The notes under the pieces were generated by a model. That model was not told the DNA's origin. It made no database searches and saw only the letters and a list, made by a program, of their open reading frames with translations. Shown in pieces: positions 1 to 7,761 of a stretch of DNA of 54,253 nt (the stretch's first letter is position 1; each line of letters opens with the position of its first letter). The stretch is from an uncultured Prochlorococcus sp. (GTDB taxonomy: Bacteria > Cyanobacteriota > Cyanobacteriia > PCC-6307 > Cyanobiaceae): positions 1-54,253 of the forward strand of contig CABZNT010000008.1 in the NCBI GenBank assembly GCA_902527105.1. The letters run 5' to 3'. A program made the position numbers and the translations under genes.

Positions 1-1
1 A

Positions 2-1009
2 ATTATTGACGCTAATCTAGATAGAGCTAGAGAAGGACTGAGAGTATTAGAGGATTGGGCTAGATTTGGTCTAGGCAAAGAAAAATATGTTGAAAAGATT
101 AAAAATTTTAGACAAATTTTAGGAAAAAATCATTTAGAAGTTTATAAGCAATCTAGAAATCATATTGAGGACAAATGTAAAGGATTGACTCATCAAGAGC
201 AAATCAACAGAAAAACTCCTGAGCAAATTATAAGTTCTAATTCAGCTCGGGTTCAAGAAGCATTACGAGTTATAGAAGAATTCTCAAGGCTAAAGAATCA
301 TGAGCTTTCAAAAATCGCTTCGGAAATTAGATATGAAATTTATAATATTGAAATTGACTTATTGAGTTTTAGCAAGTTTAAGAAGTCGGAGGAAATACTA
401 AAAGAAAATGACTTATATGTAATCACAGATCAAAAAGACAATTTATTAGAAACAATAGAAGAGATTTTAATTGCAGGAGTAAGAATTATTCAATATAGAT
501 TTAAAACGGGCACTGATAAAGATCATCTTCAAGAAGCAATTCAGATTAAAAATCTATGTAAAAGATATAATGCTTTGTTTATTGTTAACGATAGAGTTGA
601 TATCGCTCTAGCATCTAATTCGGATGGAATTCATCTTGGACAAGACGATTTAGACTTAAAAACCGCGAGAAAACTATTAGGATACTCTAAAATTGTTGGT
701 ATAAGTGCAAATAATGCAATTGATATTTCAAATGCTCTTAAAGAGGGTTGTGATTACATTGGAATAGGACCAGTATTTGAAACCACAACAAAAAAGAATA
801 AAAAACCTTTAGGTATTGAAAATATCAAAACATTGACAAAGGATTTAAATATTCCTTGGTTTGCTATTGGAGGAATCAAGTCAAATAATATTTCATCTTT
901 AAAAAGAAATGGGTTTAAAAAAGTTGCTCTAGTTTCGCAATTAATGAATTCTGAACATCCTAAAGAAGAGGCTATTATGATTCTAAAAGAGTTGTCTCAT
1001 GAAAATTAA
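2..1009 (+). CDS. thiE: Thiamine-phosphate synthase with N-terminal ThiD2-like domain (5' end cut by window)
   Basis: The frame is open from base 2, so the true start lies before the window; 335 residues are visible. The C-terminal ~215 residues are a ThiE barrel that joins HMP-diphosphate to the thiazole phosphate; visible motifs are YVITD, IVNDRVDIA, DGIHLGQDD, IGIGPVF and WFAIGG. The N-terminal ~120 residues hold two similar segments (DANLDRAREGLRVLED near the start and SSNSARVQEALRVIEEF later), typical of the ThiD2 HMP-phosphate kinase domain often fused to ThiE. The first in-frame canonical start inside the window (TTG at 185) would cut through the ThiD2 domain and is unlikely to be real. 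The stop overlaps thiS by 11 nt, which suggests translational coupling. Confidence 0.95.
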   Translation: MIDANLDRAREGLRVLEDWARFGLGKEKYVEKIKNFRQILGKNHLEVYKQSRNHIEDKCKGLTHQEQINRKTPEQIISSNSARVQEALRVIEEFSRLKNHELSKIASEIRYEIYNIEIDLLSFSKFKKSEEILKENDLYVITDQKDNLLETIEEILIAGVRIIQYRFKTGTDKDHLQEAIQIKNLCKRYNALFIVNDRVDIALASNSDGIHLGQDDLDLKTARKLLGYSKIVGISANNAIDISNALKEGCDYIGIGPVFETTTKKNKKPLGIENIKTLTKDLNIPWFAIGGIKSNNISSLKRNGFKKVALVSQLMNSEHPKEEAIMILKELSHEN

Positions 1010-1208
1010 GGTAAATGGAGAAGAAAAAAAATTAGAACTTGATCAAGAAAATGTTCTATTATCTACAGCTTTAAATTCGATGGGATATAAACCCAACACA
1101 ATTGTTGTCGAGCTAAATAATTTAATCATTAACTCAATAAAATGGGAAAAAGTCAAACTCAAGGATGGAGATAATTTAGAAATCGTTTCAATAGTTGGTG
1201 GCGGTTAA
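999..1208 (+). CDS. thiS: Sulfur carrier protein ThiS
   Basis: A 69-residue ubiquitin-like protein ending in Gly-Gly-Gly, with the C-terminal Gly-Gly that is adenylated and thiocarboxylated to deliver sulfur for the thiazole ring of thiamine. Length and the opening MKIKVNGEE are normal for ThiS. The ATG lies inside the last codons of thiE (11-nt overlap), so the two are almost certainly cotranscribed and act in the same pathway. Confidence 0.95.
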   Translation: MKIKVNGEEKKLELDQENVLLSTALNSMGYKPNTIVVELNNLIINSIKWEKVKLKDGDNLEIVSIVGGG

Positions 1209-1320
1209 AATAAAAATATTTTATTTATTAAAAATCTTCATACTTTTTTAAGTTTAGGCTTGAAACAATAACCAAATTTCTCCTGTTTTCGTTTTATATT
1301 CTTGATATCTATATAGAACA

Positions 1321-1488
1321 ATGAAAGAAAAAATTGATAGCAACTCAAGGTCTCTAAAATGGGAGCAAAATGGGGAGTTAGCACACAATGATCTCTCTGA
1401 GTTAATTGAAAGATTAAAAAATGTAGAAAGTGAACATACCTCATCCGAGCTGTCTAGATTAGGTGCCAAATCAAACACAAAAGATTAA
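1321..1488 (+). CDS. Small hypothetical protein (55 aa)
   Basis: ATG-started ORF of 55 codons, highly charged and Ser/Asn-rich, with a predicted amphipathic stretch LSELIERLKNVESEH around residues 25-39; no membrane segment. It lies downstream of thiS on the same strand after a 112-nt AT-rich spacer containing TATATAG just before the ATG. I do not recognise a family. Support comes from the helical, charged composition and from the lack of any better minus-strand candidate; the overlapping minus-strand ORFs look like shadows. Confidence 0.55.
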   Translation: MKEKIDSNSRSLKWEQNGELAHNDLSELIERLKNVESEHTSSELSRLGAKSNTKD

Positions 1489-1555
1489 ATTTGTTACTTA
1501 GATCTTGTTTTTATAAAAATTTGTACCAAATTAAAATTACTCAATACAAAAATAA

Positions 1556-1687
1556 ATGCCGAAAAGATTTCCAGAGTGGGTAAATACAGAAGTTGTTATA
1601 AAAGCAATCAAAATGAGAGAAGAAGGAATGCTATCAAAACAACTTAATTTATGGATAGAAAACCTATTAGAAATAGAAAAAAAGTAA
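1556..1687 (+). CDS. Small hypothetical protein (43 aa)
   Basis: ATG-started ORF of 43 codons. The peptide begins MPKRFPEWVN and continues as a charged, probably helical segment (AIKMREEG, LWIENLLEIEKK), with no membrane segment. It ends 4 bp before the stop of the converging larB gene. The compact globular or helical composition and clean packing against larB suggest a real small gene. I do not recognise the family. Confidence 0.55.
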   Translation: MPKRFPEWVNTEVVIKAIKMREEGMLSKQLNLWIENLLEIEKK

Positions 1688-1691
1688 TTAT

Positions 1692-2348
1692 TTAGGAAAT
1701 ACTTTTAATAATTCTGAGAGCCGCCATTGCTGCACCGTAACCATTATCTATATTCATAACTGCAATACCTGGTGAACAACTTGACAACATACTATTTAAA
1801 GCAGTTTTTCCATCCTTGCTAACTCCGTAGCCGACTGAGACAGGTACTGCTATTATCGGTTGCGCCAACAATCCACCCACAACTGTTGCCAAAGCTCCCT
1901 CCATTCCAGCACAAACTATTAATACATCATATTTATTAATTTCTTCTAACTGACTCATCAATCGATGAAGTCCAGCCACTCCAACATCTATAAAAGATTG
2001 ACAATTCACTCCATAAATTTCAAGCGCTAATTGTGCTTCAAGTGTTACGGCCAAATCGCTTGAGCCGCCTGAAATAATGGCAACTTTTTTATTCGTATTT
2101 ACTTTATTCAGATTTTTCCCAATTGTTAGGCAATTTGCTTCTTCATGGAATCGTGCATCATCATACAAATCTAAAAGATAATTAGCCTTTTCACTATTAA
2201 TCCTAGTAATGAAAACAACCTCATTTTTACTTAATACATTTCCACATAATCTTTCTAATTGATCGATACTCTTATCTTGCCCCCAAATAGCCTCAATGAG
2301 TCCAAGCCTATCTCTTCTTTGAAAATCAAACTTGATATCAAAATTCAT
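1692..2348 (-). CDS. larB: LarB/CpmA family AIR-carboxylase-like protein
   Basis: 218 residues. The C-terminal half is a PurE/AIR-carboxylase-like fold: GGSSDLAV (94-101), AGMEGALATVVGGL (147-160), VPVSVGYG (168-175) and DNGYGAA (201-207). LarB carboxylates nicotinic acid adenine dinucleotide in nickel-pincer cofactor synthesis; the cyanobacterial homologue is known as CpmA, a circadian phase modifier. No larC, larE or larA is in this window, so the reaction and end product here are uncertain. Its ATG overlaps the stop of the preceding TIGR03792 gene by 4 nt, placing it last in the era-trmD/ispF operon. Confidence 0.88.
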   Translation of the reverse strand: MNFDIKFDFQRRDRLGLIEAIWGQDKSIDQLERLCGNVLSKNEVVFITRINSEKANYLLDLYDDARFHEEANCLTIGKNLNKVNTNKKVAIISGGSSDLAVTLEAQLALEIYGVNCQSFIDVGVAGLHRLMSQLEEINKYDVLIVCAGMEGALATVVGGLLAQPIIAVPVSVGYGVSKDGKTALNSMLSSCSPGIAVMNIDNGYGAAMAALRIIKSIS

Positions 2349-2791
2349 CTTTGTTTATCTAATTCTCCCTCATAAATCAATTTAAAAGGATTATCGCCAA
2401 CATTTAGAGCAGCTTTAACATTATCTTCAAATTTTTGTTGAACAACATTTACTTCTGACATTGGTATGCTTTTCCATAATTTCTTACTTTTCCAATTTAC
2501 TAATATTAAAGCTTCTTCTTTTTCTTTATCCCAAAATAATTGTCTACCCAAAAAACCATCTTGAGAAGATAACCAAGGCTCCCATATTTCTTTTTCCGCA
2601 GTTAGCCAAGCTGCTTTTACATCAGCAGGTACTTTAAGTCTTAATTCCTCTATGACCATTTCACTTTGAAAATTATCCATTGTAAGAGCTTTTAAATTGG
2701 GAATATCAGATTGAAAAATTAAAACTGCTAAGCAAATTAATAATAAACAAAATCTTTGAATTTTTTTTTTCAAATTTAAATTAAATCTCAT
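2345..2791 (-). CDS. TIGR03792 family protein, membrane anchored or secreted
   Basis: 148 residues. Residues ~9-26 are hydrophobic after a basic start (LKKKIQRF), consistent with a signal anchor or signal peptide. The rest matches the cyanobacterial TIGR03792 family as I remember it, a ferredoxin-like dimeric alpha/beta-barrel related to antibiotic-biosynthesis monooxygenase folds ([36 protein letters not shown]). Function is unknown. It overlaps the trmD-ispF stop by 4 nt (ATGA) and larB by 4 nt, so it is translationally coupled on both sides. Confidence 0.8.
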   Translation of the reverse strand: MRFNLNLKKKIQRFCLLLICLAVLIFQSDIPNLKALTMDNFQSEMVIEELRLKVPADVKAAWLTAEKEIWEPWLSSQDGFLGRQLFWDKEKEEALILVNWKSKKLWKSIPMSEVNVVQQKFEDNVKAALNVGDNPFKLIYEGELDKQR

Positions 2792-4008
2792 TTTTTCTCA
2801 AGAAGAACTACTGAATGGCAACTTATACCCTCTTCTCTCCCTTCTGGACCCAATTTTTCATTCGTGGTTGCTTTAATCCCAATTAAATTTTCTTCAATAT
2901 TTAAAATTTCAGAAATGTTTTTTTTCATTAGTTTTATATGTGGCATGATTTTTGGCCTTTCAGCAACAAGAACACTATCAATATTATTTATTTCCCAACC
3001 ATCTTGTCTTATCAAGTCAATTACTTTTGATAACAAAAACAAGCTATCAGCATTTTTCCATTTTTCATCAGATGGAGGGAAATACTTTCCTATGTCGCCC
3101 AACGAAAGAGCTCCCAATAATGCATCCATTATTGAGTGACTTAAAACATCAGCATCACTATGCCCATCCAATCCTAAACTATCAGGGTGATGCAATTTTA
3201 CACCTCCAATAATTAAATCTCTATCCTCTACTAGCCTGTGAATATCGTATCCGTTACCTATTCTAAATTTCATGAATTGATTATTTTCTTTTATTATTCT
3301 CTTACTTTGTGGGGATTTTTTGTAGTTTTCATTTGAAATTAAGTCACTTCTTCTCTCTAATGTTCTTTCAAAACTTTTTCTTCTTCTCCAAGATTTAATC
3401 TCTTCATGATTACCGCTCACTAAAATATCTGGCACTTTCATATCTTTAAAAGTTAAAGGCCTTGTATATTGAGGATATTCTAATAAAGAGGAATTATGAC
3501 TCTCATCGACTAAGGAGTCTGGATCACCAAGAGTCCCTGGTAATATCCTAGTCAAACCATTAATTATTGATATAGCAGGTATTTCACCTCCAGAAAGTAC
3601 ATAATCGCCTATCGATATCTCTTCATCAGCTAAACATCTAATCCTTTCATCAAAACCTTCATATTGACCACAAATAATTATTATTTGATCCAAAGTGGAC
3701 CACCTCGCAAGATCCTTTTGCTTTAAAACTTTACCCTGAGGGGTCATTAGCAAAGTTTTACTTTTAGGTGATTTTCTAATTGATTCATATGCCTTATAAA
3801 TAGGTTCAGGTTTTAATACCATACCTGCTCCTCCTCCATAAGGCTTATCGTCTACCTGTCTGTAAGAACCTTCTCCATATTCTCTTAAATCATGTAAATT
3901 TACATCGATCAAATTCTTATCTAGAGCTCTTGTTATGACCCCTAAATTATTTATTAAATCAAAAGCTTTAGGGAACAATGTAATTACATCAAAATTAAAA
4001 CCACTCAT
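2788..4008 (-). CDS. trmD-ispF: Fused frame: tRNA (guanine-N1)-methyltransferase TrmD + 2-C-methylerythritol 2,4-cyclodiphosphate synthase IspF
   Basis: One open frame of 406 residues holds two complete enzymes. Residues 1-245 are TrmD (m1G37 of tRNA): YGGGAGMV (57-64), [10 protein letters not shown] (113-122) and the trefoil-knot loop [10 protein letters not shown] (133-142). Residues 246-406 are IspF of the MEP isoprenoid pathway: GYDIHRL (253-259), metal-binding DGHSDADV (281-288), RPKIMPH (351-357) and [14 protein letters not shown]. No stop separates them; the IspF part begins at an in-frame Met246 (ATG at 3271-3273) after a polar linker, so separate internal initiation is also possible, although I see no strong ribosome-binding site before it. 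The start codon directly abuts the era stop (TAG-ATG). Confidence 0.93.
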   Translation of the reverse strand: MSGFNFDVITLFPKAFDLINNLGVITRALDKNLIDVNLHDLREYGEGSYRQVDDKPYGGGAGMVLKPEPIYKAYESIRKSPKSKTLLMTPQGKVLKQKDLARWSTLDQIIIICGQYEGFDERIRCLADEEISIGDYVLSGGEIPAISIINGLTRILPGTLGDPDSLVDESHNSSLLEYPQYTRPLTFKDMKVPDILVSGNHEEIKSWRRRKSFERTLERRSDLISNENYKKSPQSKRIIKENNQFMKFRIGNGYDIHRLVEDRDLIIGGVKLHHPDSLGLDGHSDADVLSHSIMDALLGALSLGDIGKYFPPSDEKWKNADSLFLLSKVIDLIRQDGWEINNIDSVLVAERPKIMPHIKLMKKNISEILNIEENLIGIKATTNEKLGPEGREEGISCHSVVLLEKK

Positions 4009-4920
4009 CTAGAATTCTTCCTCAAAGCCAAACTCAATTAACCTTGATTCTTTTTTTCTCCAATTTGGAACAACTTTCACAAACAACTCTAGGTGAACTG
4101 GACCATCAATTAATTTTGCCATATTTGACCTTGCTGACTGACCAATCATTTTTAACATTGAACCTTTCTTTCCAATAAGAATGCCTTTTTGAGTGGCCCT
4201 TTCAACAATAATAGTAGCCAAAATAGCTGTAAAAACTTTTCCATTTTTCCTTTTCATTTCCTCTCTCTTTTCTATCTTTACTGCGACACTATGAGGTACT
4301 TCTTCTCTTGTATTTTTTAATACCTGTTCTCTTACTAAATCAGATAATAAGTTATCTAACGGTTGGTCGCAAATCGTCTCTTCGCCATAAAGTTTTGGTC
4401 CCTCAGGAAGAAAATTAAGAGCCATATCCACTAGTTCAGAACATCCTTCTCCTTGAGAAGCACTTACAACTTGAAAGTTTTTATTAATTCCAAAAAATCT
4501 TCTATATTGATTTAATCGTAAATTCCTAAATTCTTTATTAACCAAATCCCACTTATTTAATGCAACAATAAACTCAGTTTTATTTGCGAGTAGAAAGTTC
4601 AAAATATATTCATCACCTCTACCAGGTTTTTCACTTGAATCAATTACAAAAATTACCATATCAACTCCATTAATTGCAGATTTTGCGTTTTTTACTAATA
4701 TCTCTCCAAGTCGATGATGAGGTTTATGAACACCTGGAGTATCAACAAAAATTATTTGCCCGTTGTCTGTAGTAAGTATTCCTTTTAATTTATGTCTAGT
4801 AGTTTGCGCTATTGGAGAAGTAATTGTTATTTTTTCTCCAATCAATTTATTTATTAAAGTAGATTTACCCACATTTGGCCTTCCTAGTAAAGTTACAAAC
4901 CCAGATCTATAATTGGCCAA
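4009..4920 (-). CDS. era: GTPase Era
   Basis: 303 residues, normal length. G1 GRPNVGKS (13-20), G3 DTPG (60-63) and G4 NKWD (122-125) are present, followed by a C-terminal KH domain with GKKG that binds the 3' end of 16S rRNA; Era matures the 30S subunit. The start is TTG: the frame closes 9 bases upstream, and the N-terminus (SGFVTLLGRPNVGKS) fits the family. It heads the era / trmD-ispF / TIGR03792 / larB operon. Only 38 bp separate it from the divergent gene at 4959. Confidence 0.96.
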   Translation of the reverse strand: MANYRSGFVTLLGRPNVGKSTLINKLIGEKITITSPIAQTTRHKLKGILTTDNGQIIFVDTPGVHKPHHRLGEILVKNAKSAINGVDMVIFVIDSSEKPGRGDEYILNFLLANKTEFIVALNKWDLVNKEFRNLRLNQYRRFFGINKNFQVVSASQGEGCSELVDMALNFLPEGPKLYGEETICDQPLDNLLSDLVREQVLKNTREEVPHSVAVKIEKREEMKRKNGKVFTAILATIIVERATQKGILIGKKGSMLKMIGQSARSNMAKLIDGPVHLELFVKVVPNWRKKESRLIEFGFEEEF

Positions 4921-4958
4921 AGACTTTTAATGCATCAATAATAAAATTCTGATCAAAA

Positions 4959-5486
4959 ATGGAAAAAAAAACCATAAATTTAAAAGAAGCTTCGTTCACT
5001 CAAGCAATAAACATATCCGCACAATGGTGCAAAGAGTGGGGTGAAGATTTACTCAGCGAAGAGGTTTTAGCAGATAGAATCGCAGAGCTAACTAAAACAA
5101 GAAATGGACTTAGAGGATTTTTTGCATACGCTCTATCAGATAAAGATTGTTTTTTGTTAGATAAACTTCCATTTTCACTAATTTTCAAACTGAACGAAGG
5201 TGGTGATGCTGTAACAGAAATAGTAGTAAAAAATTTAATAATGAGTTCCGCTCAAATTATTGTTCATCGAAGAGATAATAATCATGAATATGAGATAACA
5301 TCAGAAAACATTTCAGATAGATGTAAGGCTATTTTAAGACTGCTAGAAACTAAGTCAGTTACAAAGTCTGTTAATCAAGTCCTTAGAGACTTAGATAATA
5401 TGGGCAATAGTTTTGATAATTCAGTAAAGTATGACTCAGAGCAAAAGGAATTTATAAAAAAACAAATTCTTGATATCGCCCAATAA
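4959..5486 (+). CDS. Conserved hypothetical protein (175 aa)
   Basis: 175 soluble, mixed-charge residues with no signal or membrane segment. Features include a helical N-terminus with WCKEWGEDLLSEEVLADRIAEL, a central DKLPFSLIFKL strand region and VVKNLIMSSAQIIVHRR, and a charged helical tail. I believe it belongs to a picocyanobacterial conserved family without assigned function. It is transcribed alone, divergent from era, and converges on the Bax-inhibitor gene with a shared hairpin between them. Confidence 0.85.
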   Translation: MEKKTINLKEASFTQAINISAQWCKEWGEDLLSEEVLADRIAELTKTRNGLRGFFAYALSDKDCFLLDKLPFSLIFKLNEGGDAVTEIVVKNLIMSSAQIIVHRRDNNHEYEITSENISDRCKAILRLLETKSVTKSVNQVLRDLDNMGNSFDNSVKYDSEQKEFIKKQILDIAQ

Positions 5487-5487
5487 A

Positions 5488-5513
5488 AAAGCGTAGAAAC
5501 AAATCTACGCTTT
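5488..5513 (-). terminator. Intrinsic terminator, 7-bp GC-containing stem plus A/T flanks
   Basis: Inverted repeat GCGTAGA (5491-5497) / TCTACGC (5504-5510) with a 6-nt loop, flanked by AAA/TTT that extend the stem. Read on the minus strand it is followed by a run of T, which makes it a strong terminator for the operon ending at 5537. On the plus strand only three T follow, so it may also act weakly for the gene ending at 5486. Confidence 0.85.
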
Positions 5514-5536
5514 AGGTTAGCTATTACGTAATGTGT

Positions 5537-6274
5537 TTAGTCTCTTCTTCCACCGCCTTGTAGTGCAATCATTAATCTCAATATAAAAACAAAAAGATTT
5601 ATGTAAGTTAGATACATACCTAAAGCTCCTGCAAGATATTGGTCGTCATTATATCTTCTTGGCATTGTATAGAAATCAACAAAAGACATTGCGACAAATA
5701 AGACAGTTCCGAATCCTGCAATTATCAATTCAAGTCCTGAACCTCCAAAAACTCCTGGAGCAAAGAATCCTCCAATTAATTGGACAAACATTGCTATAAG
5801 CAGACCAATCAATCCAAGACCAACTACTCCGCTAAGTGCTTGACCAACACTATCACTCATTCTTTGGCCAGTGTAAGAGGCAATAACAAAAGTTATACCA
5901 GTGGCTAAGGCAGCTGTTCCAACCGAACCAATCCCAATTGTTCCTATTGCTAAAGCAACTATTCCACTTAAGGTAAATCCAGTTAACAAACTAAATCCTG
6001 TCAACAAGGGTAGAGCCTTTGCATTATTTGCATTATTTGCAGCACTAGTGGCTATAAAAAACAAAATCAATTCTGCAATTAATGCAACTATTGAAAGAGG
6101 CTGGAAAAGCCCAGGATTTGTTGCTATGAGTGAGACTCCTGCTAAAACGCCTAAAGAAGTTAGAACCATACCTCCACCAACGTAAGGTAAAGCTTTTTGA
6201 ACAACATTAGGTCCAACAATTGAACTAGTTTGTGCTTCACGAATAGCTTGATTGAAATTACTACTTGCTGGCAT
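5537..6274 (-). CDS. Bax inhibitor-1 / YccA family membrane protein
   Basis: 245 residues with a soluble ~25-residue N-terminus followed by about seven hydrophobic segments between residues ~30 and 240, the BI-1/YccA layout. The family-typical acidic loop appears as FVDFYTMPRRYNDDQYLAGALGMYLTYINLF (described here by its position, residues ~198-228). BI-1 proteins are proposed pH-sensitive calcium leak channels or regulators of membrane proteases (YccA on FtsH); the substrate here is unknown. It is last in the minus-strand run after phoH and is closed by the terminator at 5488-5513. Confidence 0.85.
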   Translation of the reverse strand: MPASSNFNQAIREAQTSSIVGPNVVQKALPYVGGGMVLTSLGVLAGVSLIATNPGLFQPLSIVALIAELILFFIATSAANNANNAKALPLLTGFSLLTGFTLSGIVALAIGTIGIGSVGTAALATGITFVIASYTGQRMSDSVGQALSGVVGLGLIGLLIAMFVQLIGGFFAPGVFGGSGLELIIAGFGTVLFVAMSFVDFYTMPRRYNDDQYLAGALGMYLTYINLFVFILRLMIALQGGGRRD

Positions 6275-6347
6275 TTTCTTTTTTAAATATGAACCTATTC
6301 TACTCGATTTTTAAAATTTCAGGGTACGGATCTCCAGAGTTATGAAG

Positions 6348-7304
6348 TTACTGATAAGCCTCAATAATTTTCTGAACTAAAGGATGACGAACTACATCTT
6401 CAACAGTTAAATAACAAAATTTTATACCTTCAGTTTCAGAGAAAATTCTCGATGCTTCGATGAGACCACTTTCCTGATCTTTTTTTAAATCAATTTGTGT
6501 AATATCTCCGTTTACAACCATTTTTGATCTTTCTCCTAATCTGGTCAAAAACATTCTCATTTGAGAGCAAGTAGTATTTTGTGCTTCATCCAAGATAATC
6601 AAAGAATTATCTAAGGTTCTTCCTCTCATGAATGCCAAAGGTGCAACTTCAATAATTCCCTTATCAATTAACGAATTTGTTCTATCAAACCCGAAAATGC
6701 TATGTAAAGAATCAAATAGGGGTCTTAAATATGGATCTACTTTTTGTTGCAAATCACCAGGCAGAAATCCTAAACTTTCACCAGCTTCTACAGCTGGTCT
6801 GGTTAAAACAATTTTTTCAATTTTTTTCTCGTTCAATAGCCTTGCCGCGCAAACAGTTGCCAAAAATGTCTTACCAGTTCCAGCTGGACCAATTGCGAAC
6901 GTAAGATCAAAGTTTTCAATCGATTCAACATATTCTTTTTGCCTTATAGTTCTTGGTCTTAAATATCTTCCTTCTTTGGAACGCGCAAGAATTTTTTTTC
7001 CAAGTTCAGCATGCGAAGACGATTCGCCCATATTTAAAGAACTTAAAGCCGCTTTAAGATCGACCTCTGGGACTTCTAACCCTTGTTCCCAAATTGGTCT
7101 TGTTAGTTCAACTAATGCTGAGGCTCTCTCAATTTTAGATATGACACCGTTCATCTCAAGTTGTAAGCCTCTTATCGTTAAAGAAACTCCTGTAAGAGAC
7201 TCAAATTTTTTTAAGAAAGAATTACCAGGGCCAGATAATGCTGTAGCGGCATCAGAGTTTGGCAAATCTATTTTGAAGTGACCAGTTTTGGAAACTTCCT
7301 TCAT
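6348..7304 (-). CDS. phoH: PhoH family ATPase
   Basis: 318 residues, normal for PhoH-like proteins. Walker A is GPAGTGKT (139-146) and Walker B is ILDEAQN (237-243), followed by QMRMFLTRLG and a NGDITQIDL motif near residue 264. PhoH proteins are RNA-linked ATPases related to superfamily 1 helicases, often placed near ribosome or RNA maturation genes. Here it follows rpsP by 36 nt, in the order zipN-ffh-rpsP-phoH, which fits a translation or ribosome-related role. Nothing in the sequence shows phosphate control. Confidence 0.93.
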   Translation of the reverse strand: MKEVSKTGHFKIDLPNSDAATALSGPGNSFLKKFESLTGVSLTIRGLQLEMNGVISKIERASALVELTRPIWEQGLEVPEVDLKAALSSLNMGESSSHAELGKKILARSKEGRYLRPRTIRQKEYVESIENFDLTFAIGPAGTGKTFLATVCAARLLNEKKIEKIVLTRPAVEAGESLGFLPGDLQQKVDPYLRPLFDSLHSIFGFDRTNSLIDKGIIEVAPLAFMRGRTLDNSLIILDEAQNTTCSQMRMFLTRLGERSKMVVNGDITQIDLKKDQESGLIEASRIFSETEGIKFCYLTVEDVVRHPLVQKIIEAYQ

Positions 7305-7340
7305 CTAGTTATTAAATAAGAATGAAAATCTATCAAATCA

Positions 7341-7706
7341 CTAGCTTTCAGCTTCATTACCTTTGCTTTCAGATTTACTACTATCATTTTCTTCGTCTTT
7401 AGTTTTAGCCTTAGCTAATTTTTCCTTCTCTAACTTTGCTTTACCAATTTCAATAGAAGGTCTTTCTGTTTTTTCTAATAACCCGCCCTTTTCTAATAAA
7501 GTTCTCACAACATCAGTTGGCTGAGCACCCTGAGTAAGTCTTGTTCTTAAAGCTTCTGTGTCAAGCCTGGTTTCCTTAGTTCTTGGATTATAAAAACCTA
7601 GTTCTTGTAGAGGTCTACCATCTCTTCTGGAAGTACTATTGCATGCAACAATTCTGAAACTTGCCTCTTTTTTCTTTCCAAAGCGCTTAAGGCGCAATTT
7701 AATCAT
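7341..7706 (-). CDS. rpsP: 30S ribosomal protein S16
   Basis: 121 residues. The first ~80 match S16 ([19 protein letters not shown], then SRRDGRP and GFYNPRT), an assembly protein of the 30S body. The remaining ~40 residues form a Lys/Glu/Ser-rich low-complexity tail ([17 protein letters not shown] and a Ser-rich end), an extension commonly seen in marine cyanobacteria and probably disordered. It lies 55 nt downstream of ffh in the same operon. Confidence 0.96.
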   Translation of the reverse strand: MIKLRLKRFGKKKEASFRIVACNSTSRRDGRPLQELGFYNPRTKETRLDTEALRTRLTQGAQPTDVVRTLLEKGGLLEKTERPSIEIGKAKLEKEKLAKAKTKDEENDSSKSESKGNEAES

Positions 7707-7761
7707 CTTAAATTTAGTGCGTTTTTAATAATAATATCATTTAAAGGTAAAAATATAGAAA

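Noticed and set aside
1238..1478. Two overlapping minus-strand ORFs of 68 and 74 codons
   Set aside because: They run antisense to the better plus-strand 55-aa candidate and have a shadow-like composition with no family features.
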